From: SHLQ01 sp033344795
GTDB lineage: Bacteria; Actinomycetota; Acidimicrobiia; Acidimicrobiales; SHLQ01
Length of the DNA stretch: 64,000 nt
Reading direction: 5' to 3'
Assembly: GCA_033344795.1 (NCBI GenBank)
Contig: JAWPMS010000001.1
Span: 4,216,001-4,280,000, forward strand
Part shown: in pieces, positions 1-7,716 of the stretch
Layout of the letters: each line of letters begins with the position of its first letter
Position numbering within the stretch: the stretch's first letter is position 1
Translations under genes and position numbers: made by a program
The notes under the pieces: model-generated
Seen by the model: only the letters and a program-made list of their open reading frames with translations
Told to the model about the DNA's origin: nothing
Databases searched by the model: none

Positions 1-816
1 TAGCAACAGATGTGTGTTGGTCGTCAGGGCGAGGGCGGCGAGCGCCGCGCCAATGGCCAGAGAACCTGTATCACCCATGAAGATCTGAGCTGGCGCTGCG
101 TTCCACCAAAGGAACCCAACACACCCCCCGAGCATCGAGACCGAGATCACGGCGAGGTCGAGAGCGTGCGGCACGTCATAGTCGGCCTCGTGGCGAAAGG
201 CCCAGAATGCGATGAACGTGAACCCGGCGAAGTTCAGGATCGCCGCGCCCGAAGCGAGCCCGTCGAGCCCATCCGTCAGATTCACGGCATTGGCAGACGC
301 GAGGATGAGCAGAATCGCCCAGAGACTCCAACCGATCTTGCCGAGATCCCATCCAATGGAGTCCCAGCGGACGAAGGACAACTCGGTGTGTACCGAGGTG
401 AAGGTCAACAACAAGACGGCAAAGGCGACCGCCACGCTGACCAGACCGATGACCTTGGCGCGTTTGTTGAGTCCGAGGTTGCGCTCTCTCGAGATCTTGA
501 TCCAGTCGTCGAGGAACCCGACGAATCCGGTGGCCAGGATCGTACCCATGACGATCAGGCCGGTCCGCGTGAAAACGATGGATGTCCCGACGCCGAACAA
601 ATTCGCGATGTCCGCTGCGATGTACCCAAAGAAGGCGCCGACGAGAATCGCGATGCCGCCCATCGTGGGTGTCCCGGCCTTGACCGCGTGGCCCTCAGGT
701 CCGTCTTCTCGAATCGGTTGTCCCACGTTGTTGCGCGAAAGAAAATCGATCAGAAAACGCGTCCCGATCAGCGAGATCGTGACCGATGTTGCCGCTGCGA
801 TGAGGAGTCGAATCAC
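1..816 (-). CDS. mraY: MraY, phospho-N-acetylmuramoyl-pentapeptide transferase (3' end outside window)
   Basis: This integral membrane enzyme transfers phospho-MurNAc-pentapeptide to undecaprenyl phosphate to make lipid I. The reading frame starts at a GTG (816) that overlaps the murE stop codon as GTGA, and stays open to the window edge, giving 272 codons of the roughly 350-360 usual for the family. Visible family motifs are GTPTMGG, the Asp-Asp pair in FLDDWIK, NLTDGLDGLASG and FMGDTGSLAIG, with hydrophobic segments between them. It is the last visible gene of the division operon. MurF normally sits between murE and mraY and is missing here. Confidence 0.95.
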   Translation of the reverse strand, partial: MIRLLIAAATSVTISLIGTRFLIDFLSRNNVGQPIREDGPEGHAVKAGTPTMGGIAILVGAFFGYIAADIANLFGVGTSIVFTRTGLIVMGTILATGFVGFLDDWIKISRERNLGLNKRAKVIGLVSVAVAFAVLLLTFTSVHTELSFVRWDSIGWDLGKIGWSLWAILLILASANAVNLTDGLDGLASGAAILNFAGFTFIAFWAFRHEADYDVPHALDLAVISVSMLGGCVGFLWWNAAPAQIFMGDTGSLAIGAALAALALTTNTHLLL

Positions 817-2243
817 GCTGCGCTCCCCCAACCTCGGTCGGCGAGGGCCCGGCGAGCCTCGAGGCGGTCATCGAAATCTCGACGGGTGGTCCCGACGATC
901 TGGTAGTCCTCGTGTCCCTTCCCAGCGATGACGACGATGTCGCCGTCTTGCGCGTCGGAGATGGCCGACCGAATGGCCTCGCGACGATCGGCGATACGCA
1001 CAACTTCGCCGACCGCATCGACCGTCCCGGCTACCACTTGGTCGATGATCATGTCGGGGTCCTCGGTTCGCGGGTTGTCGGAGGTGACGTAGAGGAGGTC
1101 AGCATGCCGCGCCGCTTGGCCCATGAGAGGTCGCTTCCCTGGGTCGCGGTCCCCGGCGGCCCCGAAGACAAGCAGGACGCGGCCCGAGGTAAGGGCCCGA
1201 GCGCTCGACACCGCCGCTTCGATGCTCGCTGGGGTGTGCGAGTAGTCGACGACGACGGCAAACGGCTGGCCAGCATCGATCGATTCGAACCGACCGGGAA
1301 TCGGAGGTGTGGACTCGAGACCCTTGGCGATCGTCATGGGGTCATATCCGAGCAGAAGGCACGTCTCGGCCGCGAGGAGTGCGTTGTGCACGCTGAATCG
1401 GCCACCGAGCGGCAGAGTGATCGTGCGTTCGCGCCACACGAACGTCGACGTTCTTTGGCCGAGTTGAGCAGCCGCGGCAATCGCGCCGCCATCGACCTCG
1501 ATCGTCTCGATCGTGGTGTGTCGTGCCAGGCGGCGGCCCCATTCGTCGGAAACGTCCACCACCGCTGATTCCGAAAGCTCCGGATCGAACAAGCGGGCCT
1601 TCGCCGCGAAGTAGTCGTCCATGTCCTGGTGGTAGTCGAGATGGTCCTGGCTGAGATTTGAGAAGACGGCGACGCTGACGCGACTTCCCGCGATTCGTTT
1701 CTGATCAAGTGCGTGCGATGACACCTCGGCGGCGACAACCGCACAACCATCGTCTCGATGCCGAGCGAGTGCCTCTTGAAACTCCGGCGCAGCCGACGTC
1801 GTCAGCGATCCGGTCAAGGTCCCCATGGAGGCGGACGCGTCGCCGCAGAAAGAGACGAGGTGCTCGATCATCGAGACGATCGACGTCTTGCCGTTGGTGC
1901 CGGTCACGCCGACCAATCGCAGACTCTCCGATGGGTTTCCCCAAAACGCCGACGCTACATAGCCGGTTGCTTCCCTCGTGTCAGAAACGACAACTTCGGG
2001 CACTTCGGCCCCCGTGAGATGGTCGACGAGCACGGCGGCCGCACCCCGCTCAACGGCTGCAGAGACGTACTCGTGTCCGTCCGACGCCCCGCGGATTGCG
2101 CAAAAGAGGGATCCCTGTTCAACCGTTCGAGAATCTTGGGTGATCGAGGTGATCGCGGGAGCCGATGGCGGGAGCCCTTCGATGAGGCCGGGACGTCGCT
2201 GCGTCACCAGCCGCATCAGGTCGTCCAGTCCGATCGCTGTCAT
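813..2243 (-). CDS. murE: MurE, UDP-MurNAc-tripeptide synthetase (meso-DAP type)
   Basis: This cytoplasmic ATP-dependent ligase adds the third amino acid to UDP-MurNAc-L-Ala-D-Glu. The 476-aa length is normal for MurE. The Mur-ligase P-loop GTNGKT lies at about residues 115-120, a candidate carbamylated lysine in FAAKARLF near 215, and DNPRTEDP near 389-396. The DNPR signature is associated with meso-diaminopimelate as substrate. The start ATG overlaps the ftsI stop as ATGA and the stop overlaps the mraY GTG, so translation is probably coupled on both sides. There is no fused MurF domain. Confidence 0.97.
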   Translation of the reverse strand: MTAIGLDDLMRLVTQRRPGLIEGLPPSAPAITSITQDSRTVEQGSLFCAIRGASDGHEYVSAAVERGAAAVLVDHLTGAEVPEVVVSDTREATGYVASAFWGNPSESLRLVGVTGTNGKTSIVSMIEHLVSFCGDASASMGTLTGSLTTSAAPEFQEALARHRDDGCAVVAAEVSSHALDQKRIAGSRVSVAVFSNLSQDHLDYHQDMDDYFAAKARLFDPELSESAVVDVSDEWGRRLARHTTIETIEVDGGAIAAAAQLGQRTSTFVWRERTITLPLGGRFSVHNALLAAETCLLLGYDPMTIAKGLESTPPIPGRFESIDAGQPFAVVVDYSHTPASIEAAVSSARALTSGRVLLVFGAAGDRDPGKRPLMGQAARHADLLYVTSDNPRTEDPDMIIDQVVAGTVDAVGEVVRIADRREAIRSAISDAQDGDIVVIAGKGHEDYQIVGTTRRDFDDRLEARRALADRGWGSAA

Positions 2244-4003
2244 CTGGCGGCCACCGCGTCAGCTGGAGGTATGCGAAAGTGCTGCAACGCGAAGTTCGAG
2301 ATTTCGCCGAAGAGCGGAGCGGCCACCCGACCGCCAGATGCGTCACCTTCGGGTTCCTCGATCATGACGATGATCGACAGCTCTGGGTCTCCGGCAGGCA
2401 GATAGCCGACGAAGCTCGTGAGCAGATGGACCTCGCCGTCATCGTCCTGGTACGTGCCATTCGGTTGCAAGATTCGAGCTGTACCGGTCTTGCCAGCGAT
2501 CTGGTATCCGGGCACCGATGCAAGAAATCCCGTGCCGCCCTCGCTCACGACGCCGGCGAGCAGAGAGGAAACTTGCTGCGCAGTTTGGACCGAGACCACC
2601 CGACGTCCATCGCGAGGACTGACGATGTCGAACTCTCCATCGGCCGAACGAACGCCCGAGACCACGTGCGGCTCGACGAGCACTCCATCGTTCGCGAAGA
2701 CGTTGTATGCGCGCAACATCTGAAGCGGCGTGGCCGCATAGCCATAACCGATTGCGGCCGAGTGTTTCGAGACTCCCGACCATTCGTCCTCGGGATGCAG
2801 GATTCCGGCGGATTCGCCTGGGAAGTCGAGTGCGGTGCGCGTCCCGATCCCGTATCCGTCCAAGTAGTGGTGGAATCGTTCGTCCGAGATGCGATCGACG
2901 AGCAGGGCCGCTCCCACATTCGACGACGCGGCGAGTACCTGCCCGGTGGTCAGTACCTCTGGCTCCCAGCGAGTGTCGTCGGTGAACACCCGGTCATAGA
3001 TCTCGATCTCACGCGTGACCTCGACCGTGGTCTGTGGTGTGATCAGCCCTTCCTCGAGCAGCGCGCCGATCGCCAATGGCTTGCTGATCGAGCCGGGTTC
3101 GACGATCCAGGTGACGGCCTTGTTCTCACCCGAAACGGAAATGATCCCGTCGTCGGTGCGAGCGACGGTCGACATTGCCAAGATCTCGCCGGTGGCCGTG
3201 CGCGAAACGATGGCGGTACCCGACTTTGCGCCAGCTTCGGCCACGGTCCGTTCGAGCAGGGTCTCGACCTCGAATTGCACGGTCCGATCAAGGGTCAAGA
3301 CCAACGAGTCGCCCGACTCCGGTGCGATGAGTTCGTACTCGCCATCGGGGATGGTGACCGCTCGAGAACCTCCCGAGGCCAGGCCCCGTTCGACGACGAT
3401 TCGACCCTCTTCGCCGGTCAAGATTTCGTCGTACTGCGCTTCGAGCCCGGACAGGCCGTTCCCATCGATGTCGGTCCGACCAAGGATCGCGCGGGCAACA
3501 CTCGTGCCCGATGGGGTGAGTCGCGCCTGCTCCCTGGTCGCATAGACACCGGGCAGTTCCATGGCTAACACCTGCGCCGAGGTCTCATCGTCGAGTTGAC
3601 GAGCCAACCACGCGAACTTGGCTTCGCCGTTCGAGAGCCGACGGGTGAGCTGCTCAACATCGCCACCGGCAAGCGCCACGATGCTCTCCGCGGTGCCTCG
3701 CGGATCGGTGATGAGACGCGGGTCGGCCCAGATGCTCTCCCTCGGGCTCGACACCGCGAGTTCTTCACCATCGCGAAAGACGATCGCTCCACGTTCGCCG
3801 GGCAGGGCCTGGGTTCGGATTCGCTGGCTTTCACCGTGTTCTACGTATCGCTCGGGGTCGAGCACTTGTAGCGAGACGAGGCGCATGATCATCACGGCGC
3901 CAAGGGCAACCATGGCGATTGCGAGTATGGCGACGCGCCATCCAGAGAAACCGTTTCGCGAGGGTTCACGAACCAGGTCGATCATTCCACCGACCGCTGT
4001 CAC
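2240..4003 (-). CDS. ftsI: FtsI/PBP3-type septal peptidoglycan transpeptidase
   Basis: This class B penicillin-binding protein cross-links septal peptidoglycan on the outer face of the membrane. It has a short cytoplasmic N-terminus, one membrane segment at about residues 21-45, a PBP dimerisation region, and a transpeptidase domain with the three active-site motifs: SISK (Ser305, Lys308), SSN (360-362) and KTGTA (505-509). The GTG start at 4003 overlaps the upstream FtsL-like stop as GTGA; a methionine at residue 7 is an alternative. It sits between ftsL and murE, as is usual for ftsI. Confidence 0.95.
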   Translation of the reverse strand: MTAVGGMIDLVREPSRNGFSGWRVAILAIAMVALGAVMIMRLVSLQVLDPERYVEHGESQRIRTQALPGERGAIVFRDGEELAVSSPRESIWADPRLITDPRGTAESIVALAGGDVEQLTRRLSNGEAKFAWLARQLDDETSAQVLAMELPGVYATREQARLTPSGTSVARAILGRTDIDGNGLSGLEAQYDEILTGEEGRIVVERGLASGGSRAVTIPDGEYELIAPESGDSLVLTLDRTVQFEVETLLERTVAEAGAKSGTAIVSRTATGEILAMSTVARTDDGIISVSGENKAVTWIVEPGSISKPLAIGALLEEGLITPQTTVEVTREIEIYDRVFTDDTRWEPEVLTTGQVLAASSNVGAALLVDRISDERFHHYLDGYGIGTRTALDFPGESAGILHPEDEWSGVSKHSAAIGYGYAATPLQMLRAYNVFANDGVLVEPHVVSGVRSADGEFDIVSPRDGRRVVSVQTAQQVSSLLAGVVSEGGTGFLASVPGYQIAGKTGTARILQPNGTYQDDDGEVHLLTSFVGYLPAGDPELSIIVMIEEPEGDASGGRVAAPLFGEISNFALQHFRIPPADAVAAR

Positions 4004-4461
4004 GAGCCACCGGCCCTGAGAAACTGAGGAAGCGGCGCTGGCCCAAAAGGGTCACCCGGTGGCGGTAAGCGAACCTCGACGAGGTCTGGGTCCACACCGG
4101 GTACGTAGGTTCGCTCGTCGGGTCGGACCATACCGAGCCGGGTGATGGCGGTCTCGAGGATGCGTTCCGGCGCCTCCAACTCGATGACCTGCAGCCGGAG
4201 GCGTTGGTTTTGTTCGCGAGCCTCGACGAGCTCGGAGTTCACCGAATCCCACTCGACTCTGTTCTGCACGATGAAGGTCTGGATCACGACGATGCCGAGC
4301 AACGAGCCGAAAACGACGACGATGGCAACCATCGAAAACCACATGTTCCCGGTTCTGGTGGCCGCTGCCTTGTTCGCAGCCGACGAGTTGCGAGCCGTCG
4401 GACGCTTTGGACGCTTCCGACGCGACAGTCTGGTAGTTCGCCGGGTCTTTGTCTCGCTCAC
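4000..4461 (-). CDS. ftsL: FtsL-like septum protein
   Basis: This is a small bitopic membrane protein that I assign to FtsL mainly by position between rsmH and ftsI. The open frame extends upstream into rsmH, but I place the start at GTG 4461, because it overlaps the rsmH stop as GTGA like every other junction in the operon. The resulting 153-aa protein has a strongly basic N-terminus, one membrane segment around residues 40-65 and then a coiled-coil-like stretch ending in RILETAITRLGMV, as in FtsL/DivIC proteins. FtsL sequences diverge widely, so identity rests on topology and context. The tail is proline-rich. Confidence 0.82.
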   Translation of the reverse strand: MSETKTRRTTRLSRRKRPKRPTARNSSAANKAAATRTGNMWFSMVAIVVVFGSLLGIVVIQTFIVQNRVEWDSVNSELVEAREQNQRLRLQVIELEAPERILETAITRLGMVRPDERTYVPGVDPDLVEVRLPPPGDPFGPAPLPQFLRAGGS

Positions 4462-5405
4462 GCGCTCGCCCGTCTCGTGATTGCCCGCAAGCGCGCCGAG
4501 CGCGCACGCGGATTTGTCTCGAGCTCGGCGTCCGAAGCAGTCCTCGCTCCACGCCACAACCACTCGAACCCAGTCGTCGAGGGCATGCCGGGCAAGGTCT
4601 TGCCCTCGATGGCCGAACGCATGCGATCCTTGACGATCCGATCTTCGCCCGAGTGATAGGTGAGAACGAGTCCGACACCACCCGGCGCCAACATCTCGAT
4701 CATCGAGTCGACCGTGTCCCCGAGAATAGTGAGCTCGTCGTTCACCTCGATTCGGATTGCCTGAAACGAACGTTTCGCTGGGTGGCCGGTGCTCTTCCGG
4801 CGAGCCGCCGCGGGAATCGCATTGGCGATGATCTCTGCGAGAGCTGTCGTCGACGCAACCGGTCGGTGGGCGACGATTGCCCGCGCGATTCGAGCCGCGT
4901 GCCGTTCATCTCCGTAGGACTGCAAGACATCGATCAACTCACCGACCTCGTACTCGTTGACGATGTCGGCAGCTGTTCGTTTCTGCTGTGGGTCCATTCG
5001 CATGTCGAGGGGACCGTCGAGCCGATAGCTGAAGCCTCGGTCCGCCCAATCGAGTTGCGGCGAGGACACTCCGAGGTCCATCAGGAACCCCGAAATCTCT
5101 TCGACTCCGGCGTTGCGGAGCAGTGACGCTGCGGCATCGAAGCGGGTCTTGTGCAACGTCGATCGCCCGACGAATGGCGACAGGTTTGCTTCGGCGGCAG
5201 CCAGGGCCGCGTCATCTCGATCGAATCCGTGAATCTGCAGATGACCAGCGCTCTCCAGGAGCCGAGCCGCGTGGCCAGCACCCCCGAGCGTCAGGTCTGC
5301 GATGACACCGGTCGGCGCGTCGCCAAAGATCTCGACGATTTCGGAGACCATGACTGGGTCATGGTTGAACTCGGTGGCTGGTTCCATGGCGATCACAACA
5401 GGCAT
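4458..5405 (-). CDS. rsmH: RsmH (MraW), 16S rRNA C1402 N4-methyltransferase
   Basis: This S-adenosylmethionine-dependent enzyme methylates C1402 of 16S rRNA. The N-terminal HDPVM segment and the SAM-binding ADLTLGGAGHAARLL motif (about residues 36-50) are typical, and the C-terminus carries LVLTYHSGEDRIVKDRM, also conserved in the family. The start is uncertain: ATG 5405, GTG 5396 and ATG 5387 are in frame and none has a clear Shine-Dalgarno. It lies downstream of a long non-coding leader that contains a strong RNA stem, unlike the tight junctions in the rest of the operon. Confidence 0.95.
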   Translation of the reverse strand: MPVVIAMEPATEFNHDPVMVSEIVEIFGDAPTGVIADLTLGGAGHAARLLESAGHLQIHGFDRDDAALAAAEANLSPFVGRSTLHKTRFDAAASLLRNAGVEEISGFLMDLGVSSPQLDWADRGFSYRLDGPLDMRMDPQQKRTAADIVNEYEVGELIDVLQSYGDERHAARIARAIVAHRPVASTTALAEIIANAIPAAARRKSTGHPAKRSFQAIRIEVNDELTILGDTVDSMIEMLAPGGVGLVLTYHSGEDRIVKDRMRSAIEGKTLPGMPSTTGFEWLWRGARTASDAELETNPRARSARLRAITRRASA

Positions 5406-5477
5406 TGGGCAATCACAAGTGGCGACGGCCTGTGAGTACGACGGACAGCGAGCACAACGAAAAGATCGTTGTCTCGG

Positions 5478-5591
5478 TCATTGACAGTCTCCCGGTCAGC
5501 GGGCGCACGTCGGGATTTCTCCCCCGATCGAGCTGATGGCAAGCGGGCGGAGTAGGGGCCTTCCATCTGCCAACCGAGAGACTGTCAATGA
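5478..5591 (-). ncRNA. Structured leader RNA upstream of rsmH (mraW-motif candidate)
   Basis: On the minus strand, positions 5591-5569 and 5500-5478 can form a 23-bp helix. The outer 14 bp are perfect (TCATTGACAGTCTC against GAGACTGTCAATGA) and the inner 9 bp include three G-U pairs. The enclosed 68-nt region can form further short helices, for example GAUGG with CCAUC, and UCGGG with CCCGA. It starts about 100 nt after the mraZ stop and ends about 70 nt before rsmH. A cis-regulatory structured RNA called the mraW motif is known upstream of mraW/rsmH in many Actinobacteria. That this is a member is inference from location and shape; I could not align it to the motif. Confidence 0.55.
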
Positions 5592-5694
5592 ACGAGCCTT
5601 GCTCGTGTCCGTCGTTGTACTCAGCCAGCCCTCCGTGTATCGCTCGGCAATACCGGAAGAGATCCCACGGTTGCCCGGGTTGACTTCGCGAAAC

Positions 5695-6120
5695 TCAGTT
5701 GATCGTGCCCCCGGCTTTGAACTGTTCGTGCATCACGTTCGTGAGCGCCGATTCGATCGACTGATAGGCGTCTCGATCCCACAACTCCACGTGCGTCAGG
5801 GCCCCCGCAACGATCACGTCGCCCGTGAGGTTGGCGTACTCGCGCAACCGTTGGGGAATCGTTATCCTGCCGGCTCCATCGATCTCGATCTCCACGGTGT
5901 TCGAAGCGAACGCCAAGCGGGTTTGTGGATCGACTTCTCCCGAGCGAACTTGGGCGAGCAATCGCTCGGTCGCTTCCTCGAACGCTGTTTCGGAGTACAC
6001 GGCCAGGGAATTGTCCTGCAGGGCGAGGTAGACCCGATCGCCGAGCTTGCCCCGAAACTTCGCGGGCAACACCAGACGATTCTTCGAGTCGAGGGAGTGC
6101 TCGTAGTGATTGACGAACAT
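5695..6120 (-). CDS. mraZ: MraZ, transcriptional regulator of the division operon
   Basis: MraZ is an AbrB-fold DNA-binding protein that binds upstream of its own operon. The start is ATG 6120, preceded by a strong GAGGAGGG Shine-Dalgarno, rather than upstream in-frame codons. The 141-aa product begins MFVNHYEHSLDSKNRLVLP and has two SpoVT/AbrB-like repeats, with DSKNR in the first and DGAGRITIPQRLR in the second. Family size is about 140-150 aa. It heads the operon, and repeats resembling MraZ boxes lie about 100 bp upstream. Confidence 0.96.
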   Translation of the reverse strand: MFVNHYEHSLDSKNRLVLPAKFRGKLGDRVYLALQDNSLAVYSETAFEEATERLLAQVRSGEVDPQTRLAFASNTVEIEIDGAGRITIPQRLREYANLTGDVIVAGALTHVELWDRDAYQSIESALTNVMHEQFKAGGTIN

Positions 6121-6221
6121 CTTTTCCCTCCTCGCTGACGTACTGGTCGGTCGTAGGTGACGTGGCATTGCTCGGTGCGATTGGCACAGGCACGGCGGCG
6201 ATTCCCTCGATCTCCATGAGG

Positions 6222-6278
6222 GGACACCTTATGACACTTCCTCCCACCAAGCAAGCATCTTTCGCCACTTTGTGTCAA
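6222..6278 (-). promoter_or_regulatory. Candidate mraZ promoter and MraZ-box repeats
   Basis: On the minus strand a TTGACA hexamer lies at 6278-6273, with only a weak candidate -10 at the usual spacing. Downstream are three hexamers beginning GTG at exact 10-nt spacing: GTGGGA (6247-6242), GTGTCA (6237-6232) and GTGTCC (6227-6222). MraZ is known to bind short TGGG-containing repeats with 10-nt periodicity. Only the first copy fits that well, so the assignment is tentative. Confidence 0.35.
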
Positions 6279-6325
6279 ATTCATCGGAAGAATTCGTGTT
6301 TTGATGAGAAGTTGCCGCTAGAGTC

Positions 6326-6337
6326 GAACGTTTGTTC
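6326..6337. promoter_or_regulatory. LexA (SOS) box-like site
   Basis: The sequence GAAC-GTTT-GTTC, in the context CGAACGTTTGTTCC, matches the GAACN4GTTC core of Gram-positive/actinobacterial LexA sites. It lies about 205 bp upstream of mraZ and about 240 bp upstream of the lipoate-ligase-like gene on the other strand. The distance to either gene makes its function uncertain. Confidence 0.3.
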
Positions 6338-6364
6338 CTTTTTTCCGGCGCCCCACCACCCCAT

Positions 6365-6377
6365 GGGGTCTGACCCC
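6365..6377. repeat. GGGGTCTGACCCC palindrome, copy 1
   Basis: This is a 13-nt interrupted palindrome (GGGGTC-T-GACCCC) in the non-coding interval between mraZ and the lipoate-ligase-like gene. Two further copies follow within 100 bp. It resembles REP-type extragenic palindromes that occur in many bacterial genomes. Confidence 0.7.
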
Positions 6378-6442
6378 CATTCGTAGCCCAAACCGCTCGC
6401 TTCGCATACAAAACGTTGCAAACTCAGCGATCTACGCCCAAC

Positions 6443-6480
6443 GGGGTCTGACCCCTTTTTGACGAAAGGGGTCAGACCCC
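6443..6480. repeat. Inverted pair of GGGGTCTGACCCC palindromes (BIME-like)
   Basis: Two palindromes (6443-6455 and 6468-6480) are arranged head to head. Together they form a perfect 16-bp inverted repeat with a 6-nt loop (6459-6464), so each can fold alone or both can form one long hairpin. The first copy is followed by five T residues, which would look like an intrinsic terminator on the plus strand, although no plus-strand gene precedes it. The rest of 6121-6578 is non-coding apart from the mraZ leader and promoter of the next gene. Confidence 0.72.
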
Positions 6481-6578
6481 CTGGTTGGAGCAGTTCCTGA
6501 GGGTCGGGTGGCGCGAGGTGGGAGATGCTCCCAGGCCGCTCTCATCGGTTGGTGGGGGCGGCAACTACCCTGGGTTCG

Positions 6579-7253
6579 GTGAAACCGCTCGGGTTCGTGC
6601 CTGACTTCATCGACGAAGACCCCGGAACCTTCCACCACCGAGAGGTGGACGTTGTAGATCGCGCACTGTGGGTCCCCACACTTCGCCCCACGCGAGTGCT
6701 CGTCCTCGGCAGCTCACAAAACGATGAGGATCTCAACCAGGAGACACTCGACGACCGTCAGATTTCGGTCGCTCGGCGACGAAGCGGTGGCGGAGCGGTA
6801 TTAGTGAGCGAGGACGACCTTGTCTGGTTCGACGTCGTCATCGCAAAAACAGACCCGCTCTGGGTCGACGACGTCTCTCGCTCGTTCGACTGGCTTGGAG
6901 AGGCTGTCTCGCATGCCATGGCGTCGCTTGGCATCGAAACTTCTGTACACCACGGGCCGTTGGTGCAAAACAACTGGTCACGGCGCGTATGTTTCGCAGG
7001 GCTTGGGCCCGGCGAGCTCACGGTCGGCGGACGAAAGCTCGTCGGAATGTCGCAACGGCGCACCCGAGACTGGGCTCGGTTTCAAGTTGCGGTTCTTCGT
7101 TCGTGGAGCGGCGAAGACCACCGATCGTTCTTTCGGGTCCCCGCAGATGAACAAGCCGACGCCGACGACTTCCTGTCGGAGGTCGCCACCGCCGTCAACG
7201 ACTCCCCCGACGACATTCTCGCCGCGGTTGTCGAAGCCCTCGCCGACTATTAG
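6579..7253 (+). CDS. Lipoate/biotin protein ligase-family protein
   Basis: This resembles the biotin/lipoate A/B ligase fold: RRRSGGGAVLV corresponds to the RRxSGGGAV nucleotide/lipoyl-AMP loop, and GGRKLVGMSQRR to the later lysine-containing strand. At 224 aa it lacks the C-terminal accessory domain of classical LplA, so it may be an octanoyl/lipoyl transferase or a relative with another substrate. I prefer the GTG at 6579 because TACCCT lies 7 nt upstream, fitting a leaderless transcript. An in-frame ATG at 6525 with a GAGG upstream is the alternative. No lipoylated protein is encoded nearby. Confidence 0.72.
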   Translation: MKPLGFVPDFIDEDPGTFHHREVDVVDRALWVPTLRPTRVLVLGSSQNDEDLNQETLDDRQISVARRRSGGGAVLVSEDDLVWFDVVIAKTDPLWVDDVSRSFDWLGEAVSHAMASLGIETSVHHGPLVQNNWSRRVCFAGLGPGELTVGGRKLVGMSQRRTRDWARFQVAVLRSWSGEDHRSFFRVPADEQADADDFLSEVATAVNDSPDDILAAVVEALADY

Positions 7254-7272
7254 GACTCAGCGCACTGTGGGC

Positions 7273-7689
7273 TCAGAGGTACTTCCAGCTTCGGCACCAC
7301 TCGAGATACTCGATGAGCTGGTGCGGCTCGGGTCGCCCGTCGACGTCGGCGAAGGCGGTCTCGAAGCGGAAGTCCATCCACCCCTCATCGGGAACCGGCA
7401 AGAAGGGTTTCTTCGCCCACCAACGACTCGGGGCGTGCACGCGGGCGACACGCAGCGCTGTTCGCCACAGGTCGGGTCGGCGAGCCAGCGCAACGCCGTT
7501 CCCGAGAAGCCAATTGTTCGATTGGGAGTCGTGAGGCACCCCGAGAGCGTAGGGCTCAGGTCGGGCCTCGGCCACGCCGAACACGTGGATACCCGAACGA
7601 TCCATGGGCGGTTTATCGGGGTGAACACCCGGGAGGTTGGGCGCGATAACCGCCCCGTCGCCCGGTACAACTACGATGAGCCGACGCAT
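7273..7689 (-). CDS. Conserved-looking hypothetical protein
   Basis: I do not recognise this 138-aa protein. It begins MRRLIVVVPGDGAVIAPNLP and contains WWAKKPFLPVPDEGWMDFRFETAF, read here as a Trp-rich soluble domain with no signal peptide or membrane segment. The chosen ATG at 7689 has TAGCGT five bases upstream, consistent with a near-leaderless start; an in-frame ATG at 7734 would overlap the moxR start. It is convergent with the ligase-like gene and divergent from moxR. A competing minus-strand frame over the same DNA shows no protein-like pattern. Confidence 0.6.
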   Translation of the reverse strand: MRRLIVVVPGDGAVIAPNLPGVHPDKPPMDRSGIHVFGVAEARPEPYALGVPHDSQSNNWLLGNGVALARRPDLWRTALRVARVHAPSRWWAKKPFLPVPDEGWMDFRFETAFADVDGRPEPHQLIEYLEWCRSWKYL

Positions 7690-7716
7690 GCGACACGCTA
7701 GACGAGGGAGCAACGG

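Noticed and set aside
6443..6460. Hairpin plus T5 as an intrinsic terminator
   Set aside because: No plus-strand gene ends before it; the three-copy palindrome cluster is better explained as a REP-type repeat.
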